The notes: generated by a model not told the origin, from the sequence alone. 64,000 nt of DNA from Massospora cicadina (GCA_022478985.1 JAKSZP010009568.1:1-64000), one strand, 5' to 3'. Positions 1-10,438 are shown, numbered from the stretch's first letter. A program made the numbers and translations.

Positions 1-1092
1 CAAAATAAGAAGATACAAAAGAGGATGGCGGCACCCCTCATCACTCAGGGCGACCTCGCTCATGTAGTAGATGAGCGATGGGTAACAGCTTGTCTGCTTC
101 AAATCCCACCCCCAATACCCACACTTACCTCAGCAGAACTGTTGCAGGGAATTAGTAAAATCTCCGCCAAGTTTATCAAATTGAAATCAGTCAGCTTTAA
201 TTTGGTTGGCAATCTGGCGGATGCGCAAAATTTGAATGTCTGTAGAAGTATGAAGGATGAGATATTGGCCAGATTGCCTGACAGTCCCAATTCAATCTCC
301 AGACCAGTTGAACAAATATTGGGCGCTATTAATGTAAGTTTGAAGCCCTCAAATAGCAATCCAGGCGCTTCATCTGATATGCCGCTCTTGACTGAACAAA
401 CAGTTAAATGACCGGGCATGGGCAGGTTGGCCATCCTGAACCTGTTCCCAACCAAATGGACCTGTCCCTATAAGGGATGGCCTTAGGGAATTCCCATCGC
501 CCATTGGGCCAAATGCCATCATGATAATCATCAGAAATGTAGTTGAGCCCTGGTTCAGACATTTGAGGTCAAACCAACAGAGACTCATCCCGCTGCCAAA
601 TTTTATGACGTTGGTTCTCAAAGAATAAGCCCCCCATTCCCAAACAATGCGCCAGTCAGGCTAAAATTTGTTGGGCCTTTTCACCCTGTCTGCACCAATT
701 GACCACTATTTAATCAGTTGCATGGTACTGAGAAAATTGTTGGTTGATTTTCTTACTTTCCTTTCCAATAAAATTTTTCTAGAAATTTTTTTATTTGTTT
801 ATTTTTCCCCTTTTGCCGCATCCCTGATGGCCTTTCTCTGGTGGTCCGTCACCCCACATTTTGGGTGGGCATTACCAAATCTTTTGGTCACCATGGCTCC
901 TTCTGTTGCTGATTGGGTCCAGCGAGTATTCCTTACCTTGCTGCTATGTCACCACTTTGTTATATCACACTTCCCAGCTCCATATCAAGTCACACGGTCA
1001 GTAATGCCCCTGGCATTATGGCTTGCCTTTTGGGTGCTCAAGCATTCCAAACTGGTAGGCTGGTCTAAACTTCTTCTGCCGTTTCCATGAAA
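1..1092 (+). repeat. E1 5' LTR (first ~55 bp missing)
   Basis: Aligns along its length with 4838-5925, mostly differing by transitions plus a few small indels. The end is placed at 1092 because the 3' copy ends TGACA at 5925 and this copy reads TGAAA before the sequences diverge. It contains a 128-codon open frame (25-411) that is the LTR-embedded tail of the pol frame, a TATA-like box and a poly(A) signal. Confidence 0.92.
707..772 (+). promoter_or_regulatory. E1 LTR core promoter, putative self-primer and poly(A) signal
   Basis: TATTTAA lies at 707-713 and GTTGGTTGATT at 739-749, 32 bp from the first base of the box, about where transcription would start. AATAAA follows at 767-772. The same arrangement with the same spacing recurs in the other E1 LTR (5539-5581) and in E6. 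The 11-mer is complementary to the bases just after the 5' LTR if two G-U pairs are allowed. That it is the RNA 5' end is inference. Confidence 0.6.
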
Positions 1093-1107
1093 TAATTGAC
1101 CAACCAT
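1093..1107 (+). other. E1 putative self-priming primer-binding site
   Basis: The bases after the LTR are T followed by AATTGACCAAC, not the TGG that would pair with a tRNA CCA end. This 11-mer pairs fully with GTTGGTTGATT at 739-749, counting two G-U wobbles. Tf1/sushi-type elements prime from the 5' end of their own mRNA in this way. Confidence 0.55.
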
Positions 1108-1127
1108 TACTTCCAGCCATTTCCGCC

Positions 1128-1621
1128 TTGATTTTTGAATCAAGCGCCGCAGTAGCTACCCTCTCAACTATGAATGACTCTGTTCAAAACCAGATGGAAG
1201 AAACAATCTATCCTGCACTTGTACTTCCAATTTTCGCCCCAGCAAAAAACCCTGACCCTGTTTTTAACATACCCGCTATCTCTTCAGTTGTTCTCAAGTC
1301 AGTCAAATCTTCAAATAAACAAAACTCCGCTTACTTCCTTGTCCCTATGAGAATCAGTGTCGGTCCTCATCATGTGTCTATGAAGCTCTGGTGGATACTG
1401 GAGCAGCGGGGAACTTCATGAGCGTCGAGTTGGCACAACAGTTAAAATTGGAAATGGATGTGGGTGCCTCAGTAATGGTGGCCACATCTGCTTACCAGTC
1501 TTTGTATGTCATTCGCCATCCATTACACTTCTCAATCCACCAATATAACTTCTGCAATCAGTTTTTGGCCATGCTAAACTTGGTGTTTCCGGTGATCTTG
1601 GGTGTGGGATGGTGGCGTTGA
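1128..1621 (+). pseudogene. E1 pol: N-terminal segment and aspartic protease
   Basis: A first frame (1128-1421) encodes a Pro/Val-rich segment with no known domain; E6 has a homologous one. A shift at about 1390 leads into a retropepsin-like domain with the catalytic motif DTGAAGNF starting at Asp 1394-1396, followed by a typical hydrophobic strand region up to the stop at 1619. The enzyme would mature the polyprotein. No Gag precedes it, which is unusual, and the intervening frameshift makes this copy inactive. Confidence 0.75.
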
Positions 1622-1627
1622 CAACAT

Positions 1628-2585
1628 GTGAAGATTCACTTAGAGTCTAATACATTGTCGTTTACCAATGATGATTCAGAGAGAGAGTTCCCTCTGATTG
1701 ACACCCTCAAAAAAATACAAGGAACCAGCTCTAAAACTACCTTGGTTACTTCCACGGGCATCCCAGACAATTTATCTGAAAGCTTAATGCAATACTGGAA
1801 AATCTTCAATATGGAAAAAGAGGACCATCTGCCAAAACATTCCAGGTATGATTGTGGATTTCGAACAACTGTGGAATTGGTGAACATCAACTGCCCCCTG
1901 TATCCTCATACAGCAGAGGAAGAGGCCGCACTCAATACCTGGTTGGACAATATGTTAAGAAAAGGCTGGTTGTTCAAAGAAACCTCTCCCGTCGCCTCCC
2001 CTATTGTATTTGAAAGAAAATTGGATGGATCACTCCGTCCTTGCATGGATTATGGTCACCTGAACAAAATATCAGTTACAGACCCCTACCCATTGCCCTT
2101 AGAACAGACAATCATTCAGGCAATTGCCAAATCCCATGTCTTTTCAAAATTGGATCTGGTGAATGCTTTCGATCAGATTCGAGTAATGGAAGGACAAGAA
2201 TGGCTGACCGCAATCTGAACAAGGAGAGGTATTTTTCAATTTTGCATAATGCCCTTCAGGCTGAAAAATGCTCCTGCTATGTTTCAACGAATGATTGACA
2301 ATGCGTTAGGGGATCTCCAGTTCTCCTGCGTCATTGCTTATATCGATGATATCCTAGTCCATTCCCCAACTCCCAAACAACATGCTATCGACTTAGAAGC
2401 AGTAGTGGCTGCTTTGCATAAAGCAGGCCTGTTCCTCAAAGCTTCCAAGTGTGAGTTTTACAAGGAAGAGGTTAAATTTCAGAGAGAGAGAGAGTACTTA
2501 AAGAAGGTGTTGCCATCCCCCCAACAAATTAGATGCAATCCAAGAATGGCCAACCTCAACTACACAAAAGCAGCTTTGAAGTTTC
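1628..2585 (+). pseudogene. E1 pol: reverse transcriptase
   Basis: The first frame (1628-2218) carries the RT fingers and palm: a CMDYGHLNKISV-type motif, a YPLPLEQ motif, then FSKLDLVNAFDQIRV. After a shift, 2249-2593 carries MPFRLKNAPAMFQR and the catalytic YIDD at 2339-2350, which is intact. A run of AG dinucleotides at about 2480-2494 disrupts the thumb and is probably slipped-strand damage. The enzyme copies element RNA into DNA. Two or more frame breaks make it a pseudogene. Confidence 0.9.
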
Positions 2586-3164
2586 TTGGGTAATATCATT
2601 TTCTTGAAATTTTCCCCCGCACTTTCTCAGTTGGCCGCTCTGCTCCATCCACTCACTGGGAAAAATGTACCGTTTTGTTGGACCCCCGAATGTCAGCAGG
2701 ATTTCAAATCAATCAAAGAGGTGTTTGTGTCTCTCCCTATTTTGAAACATGCTGATCCCACCAAACCGTATATTGTCACATGTGATGCTTCATCAGTAGT
2801 GGTGGGTGCAGTGCTGCTTCAGGACCATGACGGTCTTGAACATCCAGTCACTTATTTTTCCCAAAAATTCACTACTATGGAGCAGCCTTGGACCATCTAT
2901 GACAAGGAACTGATGGCTGTTGCATGGGTTTTAACTCATTGGCGATACCTGTTACAGGGTGCCCATCATGAGCTAATGGTCCACATGGATCATCAGGCTC
3001 TCTTATACTTCCACAAACCTCAAAAATTGGCGCACCGGCAGGCCCAAACCTATTGGGACCTGTGTAGTTTCAACTTCAAATATGAATTTGTCAAAGGTGC
3101 ACTCAATGTCCTCCCTGACTTCTTAAGTCATAGCCCTGCTCATTGTCCCTTAGAATCTGAGTAA
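2586..3164 (+). pseudogene. E1 pol: RNase H domain
   Basis: One open frame of about 190 codons with the Ty3/gypsy RNase H motifs: CDASS (Asp at 2783-2785), TYFSQKF, IYDKELMAV (catalytic Glu), HMDHQALLY (third Asp), and the connection motif near VLPDFLSH. It would degrade the RNA strand during reverse transcription. The domain itself looks intact, but the frame is separated by shifts from RT upstream and integrase downstream. Confidence 0.88.
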
Positions 3165-4329
3165 GTGGATCTCATTACCGTGATCCCTGCCACTCAGATC
3201 CTGTCAATCATTCCTTCCATTGTTTCCTCTGCTGCATTGTCTCCCAACGAACTGTTATTGGCCCAAGTGTTGGCCGCTCAAATGGCTTGCCCTGAGGGTG
3301 TGGAGTTGGTTGAACAGTTGATGAACCTGAGTCCTAAACACTCCCTATATTCTTTAAAAGAAGGTCTCATTTACTTCTGTTCTCGTGTGTGGGTTTCCCC
3401 CTCCTTCGCCCAAAAGTATTCCGCGCACACCATGATCCTCCCACATTTTGAAACCCCAGTAACAAGAAATGCATCAATTTGATCAAGTGTACCTTCAATT
3501 GGGCAGGACTGACAAAAGAGGTTCCAGCTTGGATCGCCAATTGTGTTACTTGTGCTAGGGCCAAGTCAGATCATTCCAGTAAGAATAGCCTCCTACATCC
3601 TTTACAGCAGGCGGAAGGTCCGTGGACCTCAGTATCTGTAGATTTTATCATTGACCTCCCCTGTTCTAATGGGTTCACAGCAATAATGGTGGTGGTAGAT
3701 CACTTCACTAAATTCTCCCTTTTTATCCCTTGTACTTATGCAATTACGTCAGAAGAAACTGCTTGTCTTTTTGTACAACATGTGTTTTTGATGTTCAGTC
3801 TTCCCCAGGAAATTGTTAGTGACTGGGGCACTCAGTTTACTGCTCGCTTTTGGAATGAGCTCCTATCCATCCTGAAGATAACCCCCTGTCAATCCACAGC
3901 ATATCGCCCTTAGTCTGATGGTCAGACCGAGCGGGTGAATCAAGTCCTTGAACAATACCTGCGTTGCTATGCCACAGCAGCACAAGATACCTGGTCCAGT
4001 GACTTGCCTCTCGCTCAATTTGCATACAATAATGGGATTCACGCCTCCACGGGGTTTTCACCATATGAAGCAATGCCGGGCTATAACCCATCATTTTCAG
4101 TCAGATCATGCTTGTGACCTGAAGTTCAAGCTGCTGTGGACCATGCTACCCATATTCGTTCAACTCAAGCCTTGGTATGGAACACCTCACCAAAGCAATT
4201 GATGATTATAAGCGATTAGCGGACTGTAAGCACCTGCCAGGTCACGATTTTATGGTGGGTTCTTATGTCATGCTCAATACTTGGCATTTGCAAATTTAAA
4301 CTCCTTCCCGCAAGTTCGCCAGTAAGCGT
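3165..4329 (+). pseudogene. E1 pol: integrase
   Basis: After a linker (3165-3400) comes a degraded HHCC zinc-binding region ending in CVTCARAK. The catalytic core (3479-3913) has VSVDFI (first Asp), VSDWGTQF (second Asp) and, after a Gln-to-stop change at 3911-3913, SDGQTERVNQ (catalytic Glu). A frame continuing to 4117 gives LPLAQFAYNNG and HASTGFSPYEA, standard for gypsy integrases. The DDE residues are present but stops and shifts break the frame. Confidence 0.88.
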
Positions 4330-4840
4330 TTGGGTCCTCACTTAGTGGAGAAAGTATTGGGTAATGGGGCGTTCCGCCTGAAGCTTCCCACACATTGGAA
4401 GCAGCATCTAGTCTTCCATGTTTCCCAGTTGTCGCCCTTCAAAGGTGTAATTCCCACGGACCTGGAACCAATCATTGTCAATAGAGAGGAAGAGGCTGAG
4501 GTAGAAGCTAACTCTGGGATCTCGCAAATCACGGCGTTTAGTTAGATATCTCGTGGCCTGGAAAGGATACCCAGCTTATGAAAATAGTTAGGTCAAGGTG
4601 CATGATTGCGTGAATTGCATGTTTCTGGTCAAAGATTTCCACGCATCCCACCCTGAGGCTCCCCATCCCCCTCAGAAAATCATGACGATTATGTCTATCA
4701 AGCTACCTAAAGCACACAAGAATGTGGCTCTGGCGCAATTTCCTGGTGGAGGTGCCATTCCTTTGGAAAAAGGAAAGGGTAATGTAAGCCTTGGAACGTC
4801 CTTTGGCTCTCAATCGCTCCATCTTCCCATTCCCAAATAA
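4330..4840 (+). pseudogene. E1 pol: integrase C-terminus, chromodomain and LTR-overlapping tail
   Basis: 4330-4545 encodes a GPY/F-like module (GPHLVEKVLGNGAF, then HVSQLSPFKG). A shifted frame at about 4540-4660 encodes a chromodomain core, YLVAWKGYPAYENS followed by a stop where Trp is expected, then a C-terminal helix-like segment. The frame 4598-4840 continues about 55 codons and crosses the polypurine tract into the 3' LTR. Chromodomains steer integration by binding histone marks. The Trp-to-stop change is a G-to-A transition. Confidence 0.85.
4764..4782 (+). other. E1 polypurine tract
   Basis: GGAAAAAGGAAAGGGTAA directly precedes the 3' LTR start TGTAAG at 4783. E6 has nearly the same tract before its 3' LTR (23911-23929). 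It primes plus-strand DNA synthesis. It is also read as protein by the overlapping pol frame. Confidence 0.8.
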
Positions 4841-5925
4841 GAAGATATCAAAGAGGATGGTGGTACCCCTCATCACTCAGGGCGACCTCGCTCGCGTAGT
4901 AGATGAGCGATGGATAACAGCTAGTCCACTTTGAATCCCACCCCCAATACTCACACTTACCTCGGCAGAACTGTTGCAGGGAATTAGCGAAATCTGCACA
5001 TAGTTTATTAAATTGAAATTGGTTGGATTTAATTCAGTTGGCAATCTAGTGGATATATAAAATTTGAATGTCTCAGAAGTATGAAGGATGAGATATTGAC
5101 TGGATTGCCCGATGGTCCCAATTCAATCTCCAGACCAGTTGAACAAATACTGGGCGCTATCGACATAAGTTTGAAGCCCTCAGATAGCAATCTGGGCGCT
5201 GCATCTGATATGCCGCTCTTGACTGAATGAATGGTTAAATGACCGGGCATGGGCGGGCTGGCCATCCTGAACCCATTCCCAACCAAATGGACCATCCCTA
5301 TAAGGGATGGCCTTGGGGATTCCCATTGCCCGTTGGTCCAAATGCTGTCATGCTAATCATCAGAAATGTAGTCAAGCCCTGGTTCAGACATTTGAGGTCA
5401 AACTGACAGAGACTCGGCCCGCTGCCAAATTTTATGATGTTGGTTCTCAAAGAATAAGCCCCCCATTCCCAAACAATGCGCCAGTCAGGCCAAATTTGTT
5501 GGGCCCTGACCCCACCCTGTCACTACCCAATTGACCACTATTTAATCAGTTGCATGGCACTGAGAAAATTGTTGGCCAATTTTCTTACTTTCCTTTCCCA
5601 ATAAAATTTTTCCATAAAAAATTTTTATTTGTTTATTTTTCCCCTTTTGCTGCATCCCTGATGGCATTTCTCTGGTGGTCCATCACCCCACATTTTGGGT
5701 GGGCATTACCAATTCTTTTGGTCACCATGGCTCCTTCTGTTGCCAATTGGGTCCAGCGAGTATTCCTTACCTTGCTGCTATGTCACCACTTTGTTATATC
5801 ACACTTCCCAGCTCCATATCAAGTCACACGGTCGGCAATGCCCCTGGCATTCCAGCTTGCCTTTTGGGTGCTCAAGCATCCCAACTGGCAGGCTGGTCTA
5901 AGCTTCTTCTGCCGTTTCCATGACA
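4783..5925 (+). repeat. E1 3' LTR
   Basis: 1143 bp, TGTAAG...TGACA. Matches 1-1092 from position 4838 on. It contains TATTTAA (5539-5545), GTTGGCCAATT (5571-5581) and an AATAAA signal. Here the 11-mer differs from the 5' LTR copy by two transitions. The flank CCAGC (5926-5930) is the likely right target-site copy. Confidence 0.92.
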
Positions 5926-5966
5926 CCAGCTCAGCGAATTTAACCTAAAACCACTAAAACTTAACA
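5926..5966 (+). repeat. E2 5' LTR, right-hand remnant
   Basis: 41 bp from CCAGCTCAG to TTAACA align with 17975-18015, the end of the E2 3' LTR. The missing left part was displaced by insertion of E1. Confidence 0.75.
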
Positions 5967-5967
5967 G

Positions 5968-5990
5968 TGGTTTTCACTACAAGGGGGCTC
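5968..5990 (+). other. E2 primer-binding site
   Basis: One base after the LTR end TTAACA comes TGGTTTTCACTACAAGG. The initial TGG would pair with a tRNA CCA end. It resembles TGGTGCTCACTACAGG found at the same position in E10, E12 and E13. Confidence 0.7.
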
Positions 5991-6347
5991 ATTGATCAAC
6001 TCATTAAAAAGTTACCTATTTTCCAAGAAATGGCGCAACCAGTTCCCCTTGATGGGGTACTACCCCACTTTATTGAGTTTTCTTAATACGTGGAACTAAA
6101 ACTTTCCGTGGATACACTACTTTAGGCAAAAAATGCTTAACGTGATAATAAGGTTATAAAGGATCAGCTGAACAAAGCCTTCCATAAACTCCACTTGGTT
6201 TTCTGCCAATCTTTTAACTTGCCAACTTATTGGGTGATAATACAGAGTGGCTACATTGTGCTAACAGAAACTGAATAGTGTATCTAGAGAGGGAGAGGTC
6301 TGCATTGACAAGTTGCCCCTGTTTAACTGCAACAGAAACATACCTGT
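5991..6347 (+). other. E2 leader and start of gag, left of the E3 insertion
   Basis: About 350 bp of AT-rich leader. Near its right end (6310-6347) a short frame LPLFNCNRN resembles the beginning of a Gag domain, which resumes at 12849 on the other side of E3. No other gene is seen. The last five bases CCTGT (6343-6347) are the left target-site copy of E3. Confidence 0.55.
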
Positions 6348-6761
6348 TGTTGGCCTGCAGTTCTCAGAATTGGCGCTGGGGTTTGCAGTGGCTCAAAGCT
6401 GGAAATTTGGAAATGAGCACCGAAGAGGAAACGGAAAATAAAGGTTAGTTTACCAAATATTTTATCAAATTAAAATGCTAAATAATTTATAGGGTGCATT
6501 GGGACTCGATGCCTTCAGGATCTTTGGAGCCTCATCCAATCAGAATCTTTACTAACTTTCTGGAAAGGCCTCCTTGAGGGCGTCCTCAATGGATATTATC
6601 GCTCACCTGACTGAGAAGGTGGAAAGCTCGCTCCATGTGACTCAGTATTAGGTAAGGATGATCCAGAAAAAGTTTTGTCTTGGCTGGAATCGATGACTGA
6701 TTTGGTATGGCCAGATTTGGAAGATGGGAATTCGAGACAATTTTTCTCTCGAATCCTGACA
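6348..6761 (-). repeat. E3 3' LTR
   Basis: Direct repeat of 12429-12843. On the minus strand it starts TGTCAGGATTC and is preceded by a G-rich tract (GAAGGGGGCC) that can serve as polypurine tract. The plus-strand left end TGTTGGCC abuts the CCTGT target-site copy. Confidence 0.93.
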
Positions 6762-7003
6762 AGGCCCCCTTCAAAATCCTGTCAGAGGGGGGAGTACAGC
6801 CAGAGGAACCAAACATGCATTTAGTTTACAACAGTCCCTTGTTTGGTATTGGCAATGGAGTATTCAGACTTCACCTTGTGTATCACTTTGTAGGTCCCAG
6901 ACCACAGTACGTCGAGCTTGTTCTGTTAGCCTCCAGGTCAATAATGATAAAAGAGAATGAGGTCACCTAGTTGAAATTCTGGTAAGGAGGGTCGTCCAAG
7001 ATT

Positions 7004-7732
7004 CTATTGGGATGTCTCTCTTCCAGTGGTGATAACAATGCCTTTAGTGGCTTGGGCTTGGAGCCAGACAATTTCATCGGCAAGGGCCCTCATATCTAAA
7101 TTGGCGTTCTCAGGAGTGGAGGCTTCAAACAGGGGCTGGACGCTACTGGGTAGTCGTGGGGCCCGCCCATACAGGGCTTTGAATGTGGACATTTTGATAA
7201 CATGGTGGTAGCTTACTTGGTATGCAAGCAGGGCGCTGGGCAAATAATGGTTCCAGCGGCCAGGATCTGAGGCAGCCAACTTTTTCAGGATGGAGACAAG
7301 AGTTCCATTAGCCCGTTCTACTGCCCCATTAGTAGAAGGGTGGTAGGGAGCAGCGAAACTCTGGGTAGTTCCAAATAGTGAAGTTAGCTCCTGCACTACC
7401 TGAGAGGTGAAGTTCAAACCATTGTCTGAGAGCAAGGTCTGGGGGCACCCGTGCTGGGTGAAAATGGAGTGAACAAGGAACAAGGCGGTATCCTTAGCCG
7501 TGGCTGCAGGAACTGAGATCGCCTCGACCCACTTAGTAAGATGGTCTATGGCAAGAATAATATATTTGTGACCATGTAGACCAGTGGGGAGGGGACCCAC
7601 CACATCGATACTAATGACATTGAAGGGCTTAGTTGGCGCAATGACAGAGTGCTGGTATTGAGGGTTGGCCCGGTCTTGAGATTGGCAGGTCATGCAGGCT
7701 TCCAGAACCTCTTGGATGGTTCTGACCATTTG
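7004..7732 (-). CDS. E3 pol: integrase core (241-codon open frame)
   Basis: Open frame with all integrase core motifs: ISIDVVGPLPTG (first Asp), HLTKWVEA, LLSDNGLNFTS (second Asp), PYHPSTNGAVERANG (catalytic Glu), then LLAYQVSYHHV and FKALYGRAPRLP. The zinc-binding domain lies just upstream at 7733-7880 (GHTTVGHGAVKK..., ACMTCQ) but contains two stops, one replacing the usual Trp before DQM. A degraded C-terminal strand region (FQLGDLILF... LGPTK) continues at 6790-7003. It would insert element cDNA into the genome. The DDE triad is intact but the upstream pol frame is broken. Confidence 0.93.
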   Translation of the reverse strand, partial: QMVRTIQEVLEACMTCQSQDRANPQYQHSVIAPTKPFNVISIDVVGPLPTGLHGHKYIILAIDHLTKWVEAISVPAATAKDTALFLVHSIFTQHGCPQTLLSDNGLNFTSQVVQELTSLFGTTQSFAAPYHPSTNGAVERANGTLVSILKKLAASDPGRWNHYLPSALLAYQVSYHHVIKMSTFKALYGRAPRLPSSVQPLFEASTPENANLDMRALADEIVWLQAQATKGIVITTGRETSQ

Positions 7733-7930
7733 GTCTCAGTAGCAGCGTGACTTCAGCTACTCATAGGTCTTCTTGACCGCACCATGCCCAACAGTAGTGT
7801 GGCCTTCCAGGACGATGTCAGTGCAAGAGGAGGGTTGGATGTAGGGAAGCCACTTCTTGTTGACTCTCTTGTAGAGTAACACATCCTTGACCTGGGTGTC
7901 TTGAGTCATTCGGCGGAGTTTGGCTTGGAC

Positions 7931-8605
7931 CTAGGGGGATTCCAGCTCCCAATGTTCAGGCTGCCCTATTAAGTCATAGATCCAATCCTCCTCCGGGGTC
8001 AGGACTGCTAATACCAGCATCCTGGAGAGTCCTTCAGAGTTCTGGTGAATGGCACTGGCGCGATGGACAATGGTGAAGTCGTAGCTTTGTAGTCGTAGGG
8101 CCCACCTAGCCAGCCATCCATCCAGGTCTTTCATCTGTTGCAGCCATCAAAGGGAAGAATGGTCAGTAATGATAGTAAAATGGGTGCCGTAGAGGTAGGG
8201 CCAAAAATGATTGATGGCTAAAAGAATGGCTAGGCATTCCCTCTCAATGACGCTGTAATTTCGCTCAGCCTTGCTTAGGGTCTTGCTAAAATAAGCTATG
8301 GGATGGTCGACCTGGTTCCCATCATGCTGAGCCAGGATAGCCCCCACAGCAACGTCGCTAGCATCTATGAACAATAAGAAAGGCTTGTCGAGATGGGGAT
8401 GAACTAGAACAGGTTTAGTACATAAAGCTGTATGTAGAGCATTGAAGGCCTGTTCCTGCTCAGGTCGCCACTCAAATGGAACATTTTTTTGTAGGAGGTA
8501 GAACAACGGCTCAGCAAGGTCAGCAAACCGAGGGATGAACTGACGTTGATAGCCCACCATACCTAGTAAGACTTGAATATCTTGTAGGCTTTGGGGGCGC
8601 GACAT
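7931..8605 (-). pseudogene. E3 pol: RNase H domain
   Basis: The frame 8605-8147 gives LLGMVGYQRQFIPRFADLA (RT thumb/connection), FIDASDVAVGAILAQ (Asp), PIAYFSKTLSKAERNYSVIERECLAI (Glu) and TIITDHSSL (Asp). A stop near 8147 separates it from 8134-7931 (DGWLARWALRLQSYDFTIVHR... LSRM). All catalytic acids are visible. It removes RNA template during cDNA synthesis. The single stop falls at a conserved Trp-rich point. Confidence 0.9.
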
Positions 8606-9461
8606 CTTTTCTATAGCATCAACCTTATTGGGGATAGGTTGAATGCCGCGTTTGGAGACCTTATGGCCTAGGAACTCTAGCTCAGGCTGGAAGAAGGAGC
8701 ATTTTGAGAGCTTGAGCTTGATGGAGGCCTTCCGGAGATGCTCAAAGACTTCCTTAAGGTGGTCAACATGTCTGTTAAAAGTTTACAAAAAAACATGATG
8801 TTGTTCAGGTAGACCAGGACACAGGAGAGCTTCAGGTCCCCAAGGATCCCATCCATGGCGCGCTGGAACGTGGCTGGGGCGTTGCAGAGGCCTTGGGGCA
8901 TCTGGGTAGGCTCAAACAGCCCTTAATGGGCGATTAGAGCACACTTGGCTCGGTCTTTGGGAGCGAGCTCAACTTGCCAATACCCGCTGGCAAGGTCCAT
9001 GGCCAAGAAGTACTGGGAACCTACAAACAGTTGGAGCGAGTCATCAATATGGGGCAGAGGATAGCTGTCCTTCTTGGTGATGGATTTGAGTTGTCGATAA
9101 TTCATCACCACCTGGTGCTTGCCATCCTTCTTTCAGACCAGCAACATCAGGGAGGACCAAGGGCTACGTGAGGGAACCAAGAGCCCCGCGTCAAGCAGCT
9201 GTTTGAGTTCTACCATGACCTGGGCCTCTTCGACCTTGCTCTTGCAGTAAGGATGGGACCAAAATGGGGGGCATCCCCAGTTTCTAAATGGTGGATGACT
9301 CCGTTCATCCTTCCAAAATTGTAGGTTGAAGTGGAGAAGAGATCCGAGTATTCCTTCAGGAGCTCCTGAACCTTAAGTCGCTGTTCATCAGAGAGGTCCT
9401 TTCCTATGTTAGCATTGACCAAATTAACTGAGGGTGGCAACTCCAAGCCAAGGTCCCTCAA
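8606..9461 (-). pseudogene. E3 pol: reverse transcriptase with YLNN active site
   Basis: Frames 9461-9210 (fingers), 9111-8923 (NYRQLKSITKKDSYPLPHIDD, then FLAMDLASGYWQVELA) and 8901-8677 (MPQGLCNAPATFQRAMDGILGDLKLSC) together give a Ty3-type RT. The catalytic YXDD reads YLNN (8800-8811): both aspartates are asparagine codons. E2 shows the same substitution. Such an enzyme cannot bind the catalytic metals in the usual way. Stops also separate the three frames. Confidence 0.9.
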
Positions 9462-10438
9462 TTCCCCAAAGCTTCAGATATCAGCAACAGCCCCCATCGG
9501 TAACAAGCAAACATAGGCGGTGGGTTGGTTAGGTCCTATAACTTTTGGTTTGTCAGTCAGGTTGGCTAGCAACACTGATATCAATCTGGCATATGATGGA
9601 TCAAGGATTCTGGGGCAGGTCAGCACTTCCTTGGGAGATGGGTTATCCAGACCTCAGACCTCCAGTAAATACCCTGAGGGAATGTTGACATGGACTAGGG
9701 TGTCAACAATGACCTGGGATTTTGGGGGTATGGTAGTCGCCCGGGGCAAGTAAACTGGCATCCCCTCTGTTCCATCAACAGCAGGAGGGGGCAGCCAGAC
9801 TCAAGAGCCCCAGATGTGGTACTCAAGCCAATCAATTCGTCCTTCAGTCTCCAGTAGGCAGGCTTGGGCCTTGATATATGCCCTAGAGTCATGGGCAGTT
9901 TCAAAAACCAGAGGGACTCGGTGTCCTAGAAGGGAGAGAAAACCACCATCGTAGTGGATAACAGCCGAATAGTCTCAAAGGAACTGGGTTCCAAGGAGTA
10001 GATCATAGCTAGTGTTGTTCAAAGTGATGGCAGTTGTATTCAAAGCGAGCTTCCCAAACCAAATCAGTAGAGAGGAGTAGGCCCCTATGGATCGGGTGCA
10101 CTGAGGGCAAGCTGTGTCATACTCCATGTAGTGCAGCATGGTGGGGGCAACCTTGATGCGTTTCATCAGCTTGGAAGAGATAACATTCATATGGAGCCAC
10201 TGTTGACTATGGCATAAGCTGGAATCTTGTGGACCTGGACAGCGACTTGGGTGACCAAACTTCCAAACTGAGGCGGCAACGTAAGGAACATAGGAGAATC
10301 ATCAGAAGAAGAGTAAGCAGTATCAATGTCTTTATTGTCATTAAATACCGCAGCTACTTCTTCGGGGTTAATGGCTTCTGGTTTGTGTAGGGGTTACTTG
10401 AGGCTGGACAGGGATGTCAGCATGGAGCGCCTCGTCCT
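9462..10438 (-). pseudogene. E3 pol: aspartic protease and linker
   Basis: The protease is recognisable near 10215-9975: AIVNSGSI, a stop, then NVISSKLMKR, HYMEYDTACPQ, and later SYDLLLGTQFL, the second conserved strand. The catalytic DSG is NSG, a GAC-to-AAC change. The region down to 9462 is the protease-RT linker in several short frames. E10 and E12 have homologous proteases with ESG at this position. Function is lost in this copy. Confidence 0.75.

Larger units (their letters stand above)
1..5925 (+). mobile_element. E1: Ty3/gypsy chromovirus, left edge cut by the window
   Basis: Two long direct repeats (1-1092 and 4783-5925) flank a 3.7-kb internal region. Its order, protease, reverse transcriptase, RNase H, integrase, chromodomain, is that of a Ty3/gypsy chromovirus. 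About 55 bp of the 5' LTR lie left of the window. No gag or CCHC knuckle is seen between the 5' LTR and the protease. The frame is broken several times, so this copy is dead. It sits in the 5' LTR of E2: the right flank CCAGC at 5926 continues E2 LTR sequence, while the matching left target-site copy is outside the window. E6 is a shorter relative. Confidence 0.93.
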
